Origin: CALREJ01 sp035547395
GTDB lineage: Bacteria > Patescibacteriota > Gracilibacteria > Peribacterales > Peribacteraceae
Direction of reading: 5' to 3'
Assembly (NCBI GenBank): GCA_035547395.1
Contig: DASZVA010000003.1
Location: forward strand, 1 to 64,000
DNA length: 64,000 nucleotides
Shown here: in pieces, positions 8,054 to 16,437 of the stretch
Numbering within the stretch: the stretch's first letter is position 1
Layout of the letters: every line of letters begins with the position of its first letter
Notes under the pieces: model-generated
The model's input: only the letters and a program-made list of their open reading frames with translations
Databases searched by the model: none
What the model was told of the DNA's origin: nothing
Position numbers and translations under genes: made by a program

Positions 8054-8940
8054 AGCTGCCGCAGATCATCCATCGGCTTTCCCCGCGGATGCAGCTTCTG
8101 ACAAGCACGGGACTGCTGGGGCTCTCGGCATTACTGCTCGTCGCGCATGCGGTCGACGTGCGCCAAACGCGGGACATCGGTCTGCCGGCTGCGATCCAGC
8201 TTTCCAGTATCGAGCAGCATATCTCGATTCTCAAGCAGCAGGCGGATGCCGCTCAGCTGACTGCAAGCATCAGTGGGGGATCGAGCGAAGAACTGCTGCA
8301 CGTCTACACGTTGCCGGCGGATGCGTCTCTGGATCGTCTCGTCGGAACGTTCACGATGCTCTTCAATCAGCTTCAGAAAAACAATGAATTGCAGTCGGTA
8401 CCGTCCGTGCAGGTCGGTGACACCATTGATGCGCCGCTCCGTGCATCGGGAGCAAGCCTGCAAAAGTTGCAGAAAACACCGGTCAGTTTCGATGCGGTCA
8501 CCAATGAACAGGGGCTCAAGACGCTGCTGCTTTTCTCCAACGTTTCGGGACTTCTGACCGTGAGCGATGCGCTCTCGCAAAAGGACATCGACACGCTCAT
8601 CGCTCTCACCGAACAAGAGAATCCCGCTGCCATTACATCGCTCGAGGAATTCTTCGCGACGGATCTGCTGCAGTACGCGCAGGATCCGGGTGCGTTCGAG
8701 GATCAGCTCATGCGCTCCTTCAGTTCCGACAGCTTCGCGCAGTCGTTCCATGCGGTGATCTCCGCTTCCCAGCTTGCGGATGTATCGCAGCTTCTCCACG
8801 GCGGCATCGGCCAGCAGCTGGATTCCCAGAAACTGTGGCCACTTCGTTTCCTGACGCTTTCCAAGAGTTCGGTCAATGATGCGGGCAACGGTCTCTACCG
8901 CGTGTCGCTCTCGTTTGACGCATATTCACGGGCTCAGTAA
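8050..8940 (+). CDS. Single-pass membrane protein, possibly PilO-like partner
   Basis: Protein of 296 residues, not recognised. One hydrophobic helix near the N-terminus (LLTSTGLLGLSALLLVAHAV) is followed by a long soluble region, presumably outside the cytoplasmic membrane. ATGA overlap with the preceding gene indicates coupled expression and likely partnership. The C-terminus ends in a strand-like segment (GLYRVSLSFDAYSRAQ). It could be a pilus or secretion alignment subunit, but sequence alone does not show this. Confidence 0.65.
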   Translation: MKLPQIIHRLSPRMQLLTSTGLLGLSALLLVAHAVDVRQTRDIGLPAAIQLSSIEQHISILKQQADAAQLTASISGGSSEELLHVYTLPADASLDRLVGTFTMLFNQLQKNNELQSVPSVQVGDTIDAPLRASGASLQKLQKTPVSFDAVTNEQGLKTLLLFSNVSGLLTVSDALSQKDIDTLIALTEQENPAAITSLEEFFATDLLQYAQDPGAFEDQLMRSFSSDSFAQSFHAVISASQLADVSQLLHGGIGQQLDSQKLWPLRFLTLSKSSVNDAGNGLYRVSLSFDAYSRAQ

Positions 8941-8964
8941 AAAATGATCTCGCAAATGGCAAGC

Positions 8965-9062
8965 GTGTCATGGTGAGGCCGCCCCGCCCGGATGAACATC
9001 CGTTCGGACGGGTCGAACCATGAACACGCGGTGTCGCACTTCGAGCGACCTCAGTGTGACAC
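8965..9062. repeat. Interspersed palindromic element, copy 1
   Basis: Starts GTGTCATGGTGAGG and ends CCTCAGTGTGACAC, so the ends are inverted. An internal GAACCATGA block and ACTTCGAGC block are shared with the other copies. It lies between the 8050 gene and infC. A further GTGTCA fragment and a TTTTAAAAA tract follow near 9105-9145. Confidence 0.8.
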
Positions 9063-9248
9063 CGCTTTGTCCTTGGATCTTAATACGTACTATTACAGTC
9101 ACTCGGCATGACACATTTTAAAAAAGTAGAGGACGTGTCATCTTGACCGTTGAGGCGCTTTTCCGTAGATTGACGCCACTTTCCCCACTTACGTCTGAGA
9201 CAGCGTTTTTCCCACGGTCGCCAACAGAAAATCGAGAAACGACCGCGT

Positions 9249-9740
9249 ATGAATGAACAGATCACCAGCCCCCGCGTTCTTCTCATTGATGACGAAGGCG
9301 AAGCGGAGCAAATGACGATTGCCGAAGCTCTGGAGCGTGCAAAAACAGCGGAGATGGATCTCATCGAGGTGTCGCCCAAAGCCAACCCGCCCGTCGTGAA
9401 GATCGGGGATTTCGGTCACTATCTCTATCAGATGCAGAAAAAGGAAAAGAAGCAGAAAGCGCACAGCAAGCAGTCTGAAACCAAGATGCTTCGCTTTGGA
9501 TTCCGCACCGAGAAGCACGATCTCGACCGCCTCGTCGACCGCGCCCGCGAATTCCTCGCCGAGCGCCACATGGTAAAATTCGCCGTCCGTCTGCGCGGTC
9601 GTGAGCTTACCAACAAGGATTATGCGATCCAGAAGCTGAAAGGACTTATTGCGAGCCTCGCGGATGTGTCCGATGTCGAACAGAACGTGAAAGCCCAGGG
9701 AAACCAGTTTATTGCGGTTGTGAGGCCGAAGACGAGATAG
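9249..9740 (+). CDS. infC: Translation initiation factor IF-3
   Basis: IF-3 binds the 30S subunit and enforces start-codon fidelity. Protein of 163 residues with the N-domain (MTIAEALERAKTAEMDLIEV, PPVVKIGDFGHYLYQ) and C-domain (KMLRFGFRTEKHDLDRLVDRA, KFAVRLRGRE). It heads the conserved infC-rpmI-rplT cluster. The start is an ordinary ATG (9249) with a second ATG-like option one codon on, not the rare ATT/ATC used in many bacteria. A word array with a new -10 separates it from rpmI. Confidence 0.95.
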   Translation: MNEQITSPRVLLIDDEGEAEQMTIAEALERAKTAEMDLIEVSPKANPPVVKIGDFGHYLYQMQKKEKKQKAHSKQSETKMLRFGFRTEKHDLDRLVDRAREFLAERHMVKFAVRLRGRELTNKDYAIQKLKGLIASLADVSDVEQNVKAQGNQFIAVVRPKTR

Positions 9741-9815
9741 GGCTAGGCGATAGGACTAGGGCTAGGGAATGGAATTTTTTGTGTTTTATTTCCTAGCCCT
9801 TGCCCTAACCCTACA
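9738..9815. repeat. Palindromic CTAGGG/CCCTAA word array between infC and rpmI
   Basis: Left arm TAGGGCTAGG, GGACTAGGGCTAGGG; right arm CCTAGCCCTTGCCCTAACCC. The arms flank a T-rich loop (TTTTTTGTGTTTT). CCCTATACT follows at about 9819-9827, offering a -10 box for rpmI, so this element may end infC transcripts and restart transcription. Confidence 0.75.
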
Positions 9816-9851
9816 TTCTCCCTATACTGCCGCCCCGTCCGTCATTTTCTT

Positions 9852-10046
9852 ATGGGTAAGCTCAAGTCACACAGCGGCGCCAAGAAGCGGGTTCGCAAGA
9901 CCGGCTCCGGAAAACTCGCCATGAAGCGCCACAGCCGCAATCATCTGCTCATGCAAAAGAGCAAGCGCCAGAAGCGCCTGGATCGCACGCTGATGCTGCA
10001 CCCGACCAACGTTCCGACGGTAAAATCCCTTCTCCCGAACCTCTAA
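9852..10046 (+). CDS. rpmI: Ribosomal protein L35
   Basis: Protein of 64 residues, the full length for bL35. Very basic, with the family start MGKLKSHSGAKKRVRKTGSGK and the RHSRNHLLMQKSKRQKR block. Structural component of the large subunit. TATACT lies 23 nt before the start, giving one of the few genes here with a short untranslated leader. rplT follows after 13 bp without a clear Shine-Dalgarno. Confidence 0.96.
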   Translation: MGKLKSHSGAKKRVRKTGSGKLAMKRHSRNHLLMQKSKRQKRLDRTLMLHPTNVPTVKSLLPNL

Positions 10047-10059
10047 ACCCTTTAGACCC

Positions 10060-10401
10060 ATGCGCGTAAAGCGAGGTACAGTCCGGCACAAGAAGCACAA
10101 GAAGATTCGCAAGCTTGCGAAGGGCTATCATGGCGGCCGCAAGAACACTGCGAAGGCGAAGGAGGCCATTATCAAGGCCGGCCAACACGCCTATATGGAC
10201 CGCCGCAAGAAGAAGCGCAATTTTCGCAGTCTCTGGATCGTGCGTCTGAATGCAGCCATCCGCGAAGCAGGCGGCAAGTACTCGGTCTTCATCGACCAGC
10301 TCAAGAAGAAAAACATCCAGCTCGACCGCAAGGTTTTGAGCGAGCTCGCCATCCGCGAGCCGGAGGCATTCAAAAAGATCGTCGAGCAAGTGACGAAATA
10401 A
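10060..10401 (+). CDS. rplT: Ribosomal protein L20
   Basis: Protein of 113 residues, full length for bL20. The basic N-terminal extension (MRVKRGTVRHKKHKKIRKLA, KGYHGGRKN) threads into 23S rRNA. The C-terminal globular part includes RRKKKRNFRSLWIVRLNAA. It is needed early in 50S assembly and usually represses its own operon. Last gene of the infC-rpmI-rplT cluster. Confidence 0.96.
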   Translation: MRVKRGTVRHKKHKKIRKLAKGYHGGRKNTAKAKEAIIKAGQHAYMDRRKKKRNFRSLWIVRLNAAIREAGGKYSVFIDQLKKKNIQLDRKVLSELAIREPEAFKKIVEQVTK

Positions 10402-10439
10402 GCTGTGAGCGGAGAGCGCTTCGCGATAAGCTTTTTTTC

Positions 10440-10928
10440 ATGGGATTTTCCATTCGTCCATATCAGGATTCTGACCGATCGGAATTGATTCGTTTTATGG
10501 AGGAATTGCAAGATTATATGGTCAGCATTGATTCTATGCATTTGCGCAGGCGCCTTCCTGCATATGGTGAAACCTACGCGAATTATCTTTTGCAGGAAAT
10601 ACAAGAGCATCAAGGGCTGATTCTGATAGCGGAAGTACAAAACATAGCTGTCGGTGTCATTGCGGGTATCATCGAAAATCAAATGGAGGATGACCTCCTT
10701 GAGTGGATACCTCATACAACCGGCAGAGTTTTGGAATTGTATATATCCGATCATCATCGCGCACAGGGAATAGGAAAGATGTTAATGCAGAAAATGGAGA
10801 CATATTTTCTAGAAAAGAACTGCGACGTGGTGCGCATTGAGGTGCTGTCAGCAAACAGGCGGGCGTATGATTTTTATCGCAAGAGCGGTTACAATGATCG
10901 TTTTGTTGATGTTATAAAGTTTTTATGA
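10440..10928 (+). CDS. GNAT-family N-acetyltransferase
   Basis: Protein of 162 residues. The acetyl-CoA binding motif A is clear (LELYISDHHRAQGIGKMLM), followed by motif B (VVRIEVLSANRRAYDFYRKSGY). The acceptor substrate is unknown. Base composition is visibly more AT-rich than the ribosomal genes before it, which hints at acquisition. The 3' end overlaps the convergent patatin gene by 17 bp. Start by the ATG at 10440, which follows a T-run. Confidence 0.85.
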   Translation: MGFSIRPYQDSDRSELIRFMEELQDYMVSIDSMHLRRRLPAYGETYANYLLQEIQEHQGLILIAEVQNIAVGVIAGIIENQMEDDLLEWIPHTTGRVLELYISDHHRAQGIGKMLMQKMETYFLEKNCDVVRIEVLSANRRAYDFYRKSGYNDRFVDVIKFL

Positions 10929-11742
10929 GTCTTTTAATCTCCGGCAGTGCTTTTTCGGCTGCCTTGCGTCCGGCTTCGATGAAGGCTTCCGCTTTGTCGA
11001 ACCGCCAGGTGGATGCAGGCATGTCGGGCAGGATGATCAAGTCGGCCGCTTTGGCATTGAGCTTCAGCAGATCCTCGGAGGCATTCAGAATTTTACTCCA
11101 GGATGGCGGCAGCATGCGCGTCAGCAGCCCGTAGCGCGGTGCCGTATCGGTCGCGATGACGATGTCGGGATGCAGGCGGGTGCGCATGATGTGCGCCGGG
11201 GCACCCGCGAAATTGCAGAGATCGACGAACATATCGATGCCGATGCGGATCGGGTGAAAGAAAGGGGGGATCGCGCTGCTGGCCATGATGGCGTCGAGCA
11301 TGCGCGTGTCGGGCGGAAACACGTATGGCTCCAGATTGCGCGTCGCTTCTTCGGCAAATCCTTTTCGCAGCATATTCGACCATTGAATCTGTTTTTTCTG
11401 TCTGCCCGCGATGCAGAGAAATTGCGTGGTGCAGTCGCGGATTCGGGTTTGATGCAGCAGGTGCAGCATCTTCTTTCGAAACGTGAAGCGGAAGAGCGCC
11501 TTTTGGAACCGGCGGAACGGCCAGGGATAGTGGTGCAAAAAATCCCGCAGGCTCCAGCGGATACACAGATCTTCCATCTCCGACGGTTTGATGCCGACGC
11601 AATACAGCGCGCCGATTATCGCGCCCATACTGCTGGCCGCAACGGAATTCGGTCGGAGATTTTCCCGTTCGAGAACCTCCAGGATGCCCACGTTGGCGAG
11701 TCCCAGAGCGCCTCCGCCGGACAGGACCAGTCCCCATTTCAT
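10912..11742 (-). CDS. Patatin-like phospholipase family protein
   Basis: Protein of 276 residues, about the usual size of a bacterial patatin domain. The oxyanion-hole motif is LSGGGALGLANVGIL and the nucleophile elbow is AASSMGAIIGA. The usual Asp-Gly-Gly/Ala motif reads FVDLCNFAGAP, so the aspartate is kept but the following glycine is not. It may hydrolyse membrane lipid acyl esters, or it may be a divergent or inactive member. Convergent with the GNAT gene. No signal peptide seen. Confidence 0.85.
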   Translation of the reverse strand: MKWGLVLSGGGALGLANVGILEVLERENLRPNSVAASSMGAIIGALYCVGIKPSEMEDLCIRWSLRDFLHHYPWPFRRFQKALFRFTFRKKMLHLLHQTRIRDCTTQFLCIAGRQKKQIQWSNMLRKGFAEEATRNLEPYVFPPDTRMLDAIMASSAIPPFFHPIRIGIDMFVDLCNFAGAPAHIMRTRLHPDIVIATDTAPRYGLLTRMLPPSWSKILNASEDLLKLNAKAADLIILPDMPASTWRFDKAEAFIEAGRKAAEKALPEIKRLIKTL

Positions 11743-11770
11743 ACACTCGTATGACGCGGTGAACCGGTAA

Positions 11771-12529
11771 TTATTTCCTCTTTTTCGCGCTTCTCGCGAC
11801 GCTGCCAGTCACGGGCGCGGTCGCCGGCCGCAATGAGCCGTACATTTGCACGATGCAGAGAATGAAAAGCACCGCGCTCAACGTTGTAAAAATCGTGCTG
11901 AGCAGATCCGTACCGAATTGAGCGGCGTACGTATCGGAAAATGCATGAAGTATCGCTGTCACGATGCTGATCGGTGCAAAAAGGATGATGGCAAGGACGA
12001 CGAATCGCCAAAAGATATCCCATACGTGTCCGCGTGCAATCTCTTTACTGCGCTGCAAAGCCGCACGGTAGGAGACGCCTTCTTCGACGATGATGATGAA
12101 ATAAAACGCGGTGCGAACGGAATAGATGATTCCCGGAATGATCAGAAGCAGCGCCCAGAGAAAGGCAAAGACGCTGCGCAGGATTGATGTGAGAATCAAC
12201 GGAATGATGAAGCCGCGCGCCTCTCTGCGTACCGCCTTGAACGACGTTCGGCTGCGACCGGCTTTGGCCGCCAGCATCCGTTTGCCGATGATCAGCACGC
12301 AGGCCATGCCCCACACGAATACGACTGCCAGCACGATCATGAGCAGCGACGCTGCAGTTGCAGGTCCGCTCGTCGCGGCATTGGAAAACCGCTGCATTGC
12401 GATCAAACGGGAGAGCAGGCTCATCGCGAGCATCGGCAGAAGCAGCAGCCAGAACGACACGTGAATGAGCGCCGGCTGCTTGCGGCCAAAATTCCATGCG
12501 TCGCCGATCAGTTGAAAAATTCCTGGCAT
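11771..12529 (-). CDS. Polytopic membrane protein (DUF975/YciC-like)
   Basis: Protein of 252 residues with about six hydrophobic helices. The central stretch LLIIPGIIYSVRTAFYF followed by SYRAALQRSKEIARG is the signature seen in the loose DUF975/YciC/glycerophosphodiesterase-membrane-domain group. Function is not established for the family. The C-terminal tail is basic (SVARSAKKRK) and cytoplasmic. It lies upstream of, and on the same strand as, the patatin gene (28 bp gap), suggesting a two-gene membrane-lipid operon. Confidence 0.7.
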   Translation of the reverse strand: MPGIFQLIGDAWNFGRKQPALIHVSFWLLLLPMLAMSLLSRLIAMQRFSNAATSGPATAASLLMIVLAVVFVWGMACVLIIGKRMLAAKAGRSRTSFKAVRREARGFIIPLILTSILRSVFAFLWALLLIIPGIIYSVRTAFYFIIIVEEGVSYRAALQRSKEIARGHVWDIFWRFVVLAIILFAPISIVTAILHAFSDTYAAQFGTDLLSTIFTTLSAVLFILCIVQMYGSLRPATAPVTGSVARSAKKRK

Positions 12530-12652
12530 GAGACGGAGGGATCTTCTCTCGGCTCTGCCGTAAAGTAAAGGTCAGACGACATTGAAAACACGATTTACTT
12601 GCAAATTTTGGTCTTATGCCCCAAACTGGACGATTGTCATTTCCCCCTTTTC

Positions 12653-12778
12653 ATGGCTGACGCCAAAACATGCGGTGCATGCGGAGAAGAGATCATCACG
12701 TGTCCGGTCTGCGGAGGCAAAATCTGCAGCGACGGATGTCCGGATCGGGAGACGGATGGATGCACCTGTGGACAGTAA
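12653..12778 (+). CDS. Small cysteine-rich zinc-ribbon protein (41 residues)
   Basis: Translation is MADAKTCGACGEEIITCPVC, then GGKICSDGCPDRETDGCTCGQ. Eight cysteines lie in 41 residues, arranged CxxC, CxxC, CxxxC, CxC. This is the pattern of two treble-clef or zinc-ribbon half sites, so one or two Zn2+ ions are probably bound. No family name can be given. Supporting evidence is the dense, regular cysteine spacing and a stop placed just before an inverted word array that looks like a terminator. No Shine-Dalgarno is visible. Confidence 0.6.
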   Translation: MADAKTCGACGEEIITCPVCGGKICSDGCPDRETDGCTCGQ

Positions 12779-12781
12779 AGA

Positions 12782-12867
12782 AGTTGCCGATGGGACCAGG
12801 GGTACCGACGGTGCCGAGGTGTTTTCACGTCGGTTCCGTTGGTACCTTCGGTTCCCTTGGTTACTTC
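12782..12867. repeat. Palindromic word array between convergent genes (GGTACCGA type)
   Basis: Left words GGGACCAGGGGTACCGACGG; right words GGTTCCGTTGGTACC, TTCGGTTCCCTTGG. The arms are inverted, around a TTTT loop. It lies exactly between the zinc-ribbon stop and the stop of the convergent Nif3-like gene, so a bidirectional terminator role is likely. Confidence 0.65.
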
Positions 12868-13824
12868 TTAGCGCTTCACCCTCACAAATCCCGACACTTC
12901 GAGCACGTCGATCGGCTCTTCTTTGTTGAGCGCGTCGATCAGCAGGTTCACGCCGAGTGAGTCGGAGGCCATGTGGCTGCACTGGATCAGGTTCAAATTG
13001 TGCGCCTTGCCCTGCTCGACTTCTTTTTCGGTGAAGTGCATCGCGAGGATGGTGCCGACGCCTGCTTGCGACTGACGCTCGATCAGATCCTCGGGGCCGT
13101 TGGTGCCGCCGGTGAATTCCGTGGCGACCAGCTTGCCCGGACGGCTTCCGCGGGATCCGTTCACGATGATGGGCGGGTTGCCCTTCTTGGCGTAGTACTT
13201 GAATTCTTCAATCTCGAAGAGCGCGTCGAGAATCTCGCCGACTTCATCAAACTGCTTCTTGCACACCGTGTCCTCGATGAACTTCCACACGAGGTTATCC
13301 GTGATTGTGTGGCAGCCGAGAGCGGGGATATTGAGCAACTGCGCGGTGCGTTCCGAACGGAACAGGTTGTCCGCGTGGATCGCGCGCCAGATTCTGTCCA
13401 TGCGCGGGCGGAGCAAGTTTTCGCTGTGGTTCACGGGAACTCCTGCGGCAGCGTAGACATCAATCTGCAGCGGCATCACCTTATCCAGATCCGCAAGCGC
13501 GCGGCCCTCCGGATGGTGGATCAGGACGGCGTCGATCTGTTCGCCTTTTTCGCGCAGCCTGTCTGCGAGCAGAAATTCCTGCGTCTCGATGTCGATACCG
13601 ACCATCAGGCGCTTTACTTCCACGTCGTCGTCGCCCCACAGAATGCGGGAGTCGGCGTACGGATTCCATGTGCGCTCGTCGTCGTAGAGCTCTTTCTCTC
13701 TGCCTTCGAGTTTCTTGGAGCGATCCTGCTCTTTCTTGAGCATTTTTTCGATGTAGGCGCGGCCGCGCGGATCACTGTCGATGCCGATCTGGACGGAGCG
13801 CTCAAAGAGGGTCTTTAACTTCAT
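12868..13824 (-). CDS. Nif3-like dinuclear metal center protein
   Basis: Protein of 318 residues from MKLKTLFERSV. A metal-binding IHHPEGRAL block lies near residue 105 and a C-terminal CSHMASDSLGVNLL block provides the second histidine cluster, as in the NIF3/YqfO/YbgI family. The fold binds two metals; its enzymatic role is debated (GTP cyclohydrolase-like or unknown). The N-terminal 60 residues (KMLKKEQDRSKKLEGREKEL) form a charged helix not typical of short Nif3 proteins. The frame extends 27 codons upstream without homology. Confidence 0.75.
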   Translation of the reverse strand: MKLKTLFERSVQIGIDSDPRGRAYIEKMLKKEQDRSKKLEGREKELYDDERTWNPYADSRILWGDDDVEVKRLMVGIDIETQEFLLADRLREKGEQIDAVLIHHPEGRALADLDKVMPLQIDVYAAAGVPVNHSENLLRPRMDRIWRAIHADNLFRSERTAQLLNIPALGCHTITDNLVWKFIEDTVCKKQFDEVGEILDALFEIEEFKYYAKKGNPPIIVNGSRGSRPGKLVATEFTGGTNGPEDLIERQSQAGVGTILAMHFTEKEVEQGKAHNLNLIQCSHMASDSLGVNLLIDALNKEEPIDVLEVSGFVRVKR

Positions 13825-13908
13825 GGAATCAAAGGAAATAACAAAACTGGGTCGTAGAGTACGGTCACACGCGGCGGGAAGTAAAGCGATCTTTCGACAA
13901 TTCATCCT

Positions 13909-14265
13909 TTGGCAACCGATTTGTTGACAGCCACTCTCTCATACGCGGAAAATGCGATTTATATGTCGTGGTCCGCCGAGCAATTGTGGCCGAGGATCGA
14001 AGAAGCCGCTCCGGCCGCTTTTCTAGAGGATGAACGGAGGAGAGCGATCCTTTTGAAAGAAGCCCGGAGCTTCGCGCGTTTGATCAACGAAGAACCGCAC
14101 CGGCTCGATGATGTGTATACGGCACGCTATGATCAGGAGATCGGGCGCAAGGTATTGGGCGTCAGCCCCGTGACGCGTGGAAAAGCGAACGACGTGGCAG
14201 TCGCACAGCATTCGGTGTGGCGCGCATGTCATGCGGTGATGTCGCGCGAAGCTACTGCCGAATAA
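13909..14265 (+). CDS. Hypothetical protein, 118 residues
   Basis: Unrecognised, predicted mostly helical and soluble (SWSAEQLWPRIEEAAPAAFL, RRAILLKEARSFARL). The listed start is a TTG. An ATG at 13963 would give a 100-residue protein and may be the real start. No clear ribosome binding site for either. The 3' end overlaps the convergent acetyl-CoA synthetase gene by 14 bp. Confidence 0.5.
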   Translation: MATDLLTATLSYAENAIYMSWSAEQLWPRIEEAAPAAFLEDERRRAILLKEARSFARLINEEPHRLDDVYTARYDQEIGRKVLGVSPVTRGKANDVAVAQHSVWRACHAVMSREATAE

Positions 14266-16330
14266 CCACCTTCGCATCCGCAATCACGACCGCTTCATGT
14301 GTGACGAGTACCGGATTCAAATCCAGCTCCGTGATCTGCGGATTTTCCGCGACCATCACTGACACGCGTTCAATGAGAGAGGCGAGTGCGTCGATGTCCG
14401 CCTGCGCTTTGCCGCGCATGCCGAGCAGCAGCTTCCACGCTTTGAGCTGCTCAAGCATGTCGTAGGCGGTTTTATTGCTGACCGGCGCCATACGCATCGT
14501 CGAGTCGCGGAAGAGTTCGGTGTAGATGCCGCCGAGGCCCGCAAGCACGAGCGGTCCGAAGGACGGATCACGTACGGATCCGACGATGAATTCGTCTCCA
14601 GCGGGCAGAAATTGCTGAACGAGCAGCCCGTCGACGATTGCGTTGGGTGCATTTGTTTTGACGGCTGACTGAATCTCGCGCCAGGCGCGCAGGACATCGT
14701 CTTTTGATTGCAGATTCGCCCGCACGCCGCCGATGTCGGTCTTGTGGAGAATGTCCTTCGACTGCACCTTCATGATCACGGGATAGCCGATGCGCTCCGC
14801 AAACGTGACGGCTTCCTCCGGTGACTTTGCGAGTGCCTGTTTGGGCAGCGGCAGATCGTACAGAGCGAAAAGCTTGGCGGTTGTGTCTTCATCGAGGAGG
14901 CCGGGAGAGCGGTCAGTGAATAGCGCGCAGCGTTCAGCCTTGGTGGAATGAGATTTTATGTGACTGATCGCTGATCGCTGATCGCTTCTCACACTTTCAC
15001 GCAGCGCTGCCATCGCCCGCACCGCTCTCTCCGGCGTCGAAAACACGGGGATGTTGTTTTTTCGCAGCAGTTCCGTCGCTTCGAGCACGCTGCCGTTGCC
15101 CATGAAGCAGGCGACGACCGGCATGAGCGGGGCGGACTTCATGACATCGATGATCGTCTGCGCCACTTGGGTACACGGCGTCATGACCTGCGGCGTGAGC
15201 AGGACGACGATTCCGTCGATTGTCGGATCTTCACGGCAGGCGGTCAGCGCTGCTTCATAGCGATCTGCGCTTGCATCACCGATCACATCGATCGGATTAT
15301 GGACCGATGCGGCAGGGGGGAGTTTGGTTCGAAGTTCCGCAGCGACGTTCGTTGATAATTCCGGCAGCATGACGCCTGCGGATTCGGCCGCGTCGGTCGC
15401 GAGAATGCCGGGTCCGCCTGCGTTTGTGATCACCGCAATGCGGTTGCTCTGCAGCTGCGGTTGCGTGCTGAGCACGCTGAGCAGATCAAAAAATTCTTCC
15501 GACGTCTGCGCACGGTGGATACCGGTTTCCGCGCAGAGCGCGTCGATGGCTCCGTTGCTGCCGGCAAGCGCTCCCGTGTGCGATGACGCTGCGATCTTGC
15601 CGCGCGCGGAGATGCCGTCTTTCAGGAGCACGATCGGTTTTGTCTGCGCGACGCGCGATGCGATGTCGCGGAATTTCCGGCCGTCGCGAATGCTCTCCAG
15701 GTAAAACCCGATGACGCGCGTCTCCTCATCCGCCGCCAGCATCTCGAGCGTTTCGCATTCATCGAGCACCGCTTTGTTGCCGATGCTCAGCATCATCGAA
15801 AATCCGATGCCGAAGAGAGGTGCCATGTCCATGAGCGCGACCGCCGTCGCACCCGATTGGCTGATGAAGCCGACACTTCCGGCCGGGGGCAATTCTTTTG
15901 CAAACGACGCGTTCATTTTGGATGACGGCCGCACGATGCCGAGGCAGTTGGGACCGATGAGCGCGATATCGTACTTCTTCGCGATCGAGACCAACTCTTC
16001 TTCCAACTTTTTTCCGTCATCGGTGTGCACTTCGGTAAAACCCGCACTGATCACCACGGCGTTCTTGATGCCTTTCTCGCCGCACTCCGTGAGTGCCTGT
16101 GGAACCGCCGCCGCGGGAATCACGATGATCGCGAGATCGACCGTATCCGGAATGTCTTTCACCGACACAAAAACTTTCTTCCCCAGAATCTCGCCGCCCT
16201 TCACGTTCACCGGAAACACGGTTCCGCCGTACCCCTGCGTGAGCAGGTTTTTGAGGATATCATGGCCGACCTTGCCCTCAACCGAGGACGCGCCGATGAC
16301 GGCGATGGAGGTGGGGGAAAGCAGGGACAT
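14252..16330 (-). CDS. Acetate-CoA ligase (ADP-forming), fused alpha-beta
   Basis: Protein of 692 residues that conserves energy by converting acyl-CoA, ADP and phosphate to acid, CoA and ATP. The CoA-binding domain (residues 1-135, VIGASSVEGKVGHDIL) precedes two succinyl-CoA-ligase-like domains with the phosphorylated histidine in SSHTGALAGS (His251). The C-terminal ATP-grasp half has YPVIMKVQSKDILHKTDIGGV. Residues about 447-477, in the inter-domain linker, come from an inserted word array (14902-14993). It fits with the ferredoxin oxidoreductase genes nearby. The promoter is TATAAT at 16351-16356. Confidence 0.93.
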   Translation of the reverse strand: MSLLSPTSIAVIGASSVEGKVGHDILKNLLTQGYGGTVFPVNVKGGEILGKKVFVSVKDIPDTVDLAIIVIPAAAVPQALTECGEKGIKNAVVISAGFTEVHTDDGKKLEEELVSIAKKYDIALIGPNCLGIVRPSSKMNASFAKELPPAGSVGFISQSGATAVALMDMAPLFGIGFSMMLSIGNKAVLDECETLEMLAADEETRVIGFYLESIRDGRKFRDIASRVAQTKPIVLLKDGISARGKIAASSHTGALAGSNGAIDALCAETGIHRAQTSEEFFDLLSVLSTQPQLQSNRIAVITNAGGPGILATDAAESAGVMLPELSTNVAAELRTKLPPAASVHNPIDVIGDASADRYEAALTACREDPTIDGIVVLLTPQVMTPCTQVAQTIIDVMKSAPLMPVVACFMGNGSVLEATELLRKNNIPVFSTPERAVRAMAALRESVRSDQRSAISHIKSHSTKAERCALFTDRSPGLLDEDTTAKLFALYDLPLPKQALAKSPEEAVTFAERIGYPVIMKVQSKDILHKTDIGGVRANLQSKDDVLRAWREIQSAVKTNAPNAIVDGLLVQQFLPAGDEFIVGSVRDPSFGPLVLAGLGGIYTELFRDSTMRMAPVSNKTAYDMLEQLKAWKLLLGMRGKAQADIDALASLIERVSVMVAENPQITELDLNPVLVTHEAVVIADAKVVIRQ
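14902..14993. repeat. In-frame palindromic word array inside acetate-CoA ligase
   Basis: Left words GCGGTCAGTGAATAGCG and GCGTTCAGC; right words GATCGC repeated three times in GACTGATCGCTGATCGCTG. The arms are inverted relative to each other and are read through in frame in the linker between the two halves of the enzyme. Confidence 0.75.
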
Positions 16331-16350
16331 GGATATGGATGTTTCCTTTT

Positions 16351-16356
16351 ATTATA
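16351..16356 (-). promoter_or_regulatory. -10 box of the acetate-CoA ligase gene
   Basis: Perfect TATAAT on the minus strand, 20 nt before the ATG, followed by AAAAGGAAA that could act as a weak ribosome binding site. The flavodoxin gene is divergent. Confidence 0.65.
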
Positions 16357-16437
16357 CCATAAAAACACACTTTTAGGCATGTTAAAGCGGTGCGGTTTTT
16401 CGGTGCCTTCGCCTCTTACAGTGTATACAATGCACCT

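Noticed and set aside
10440..11742. The 17 bp overlap of GNAT and patatin genes as a sequencing error
   Set aside because: Both proteins have complete, natural C-termini; short convergent overlaps occur several times here.
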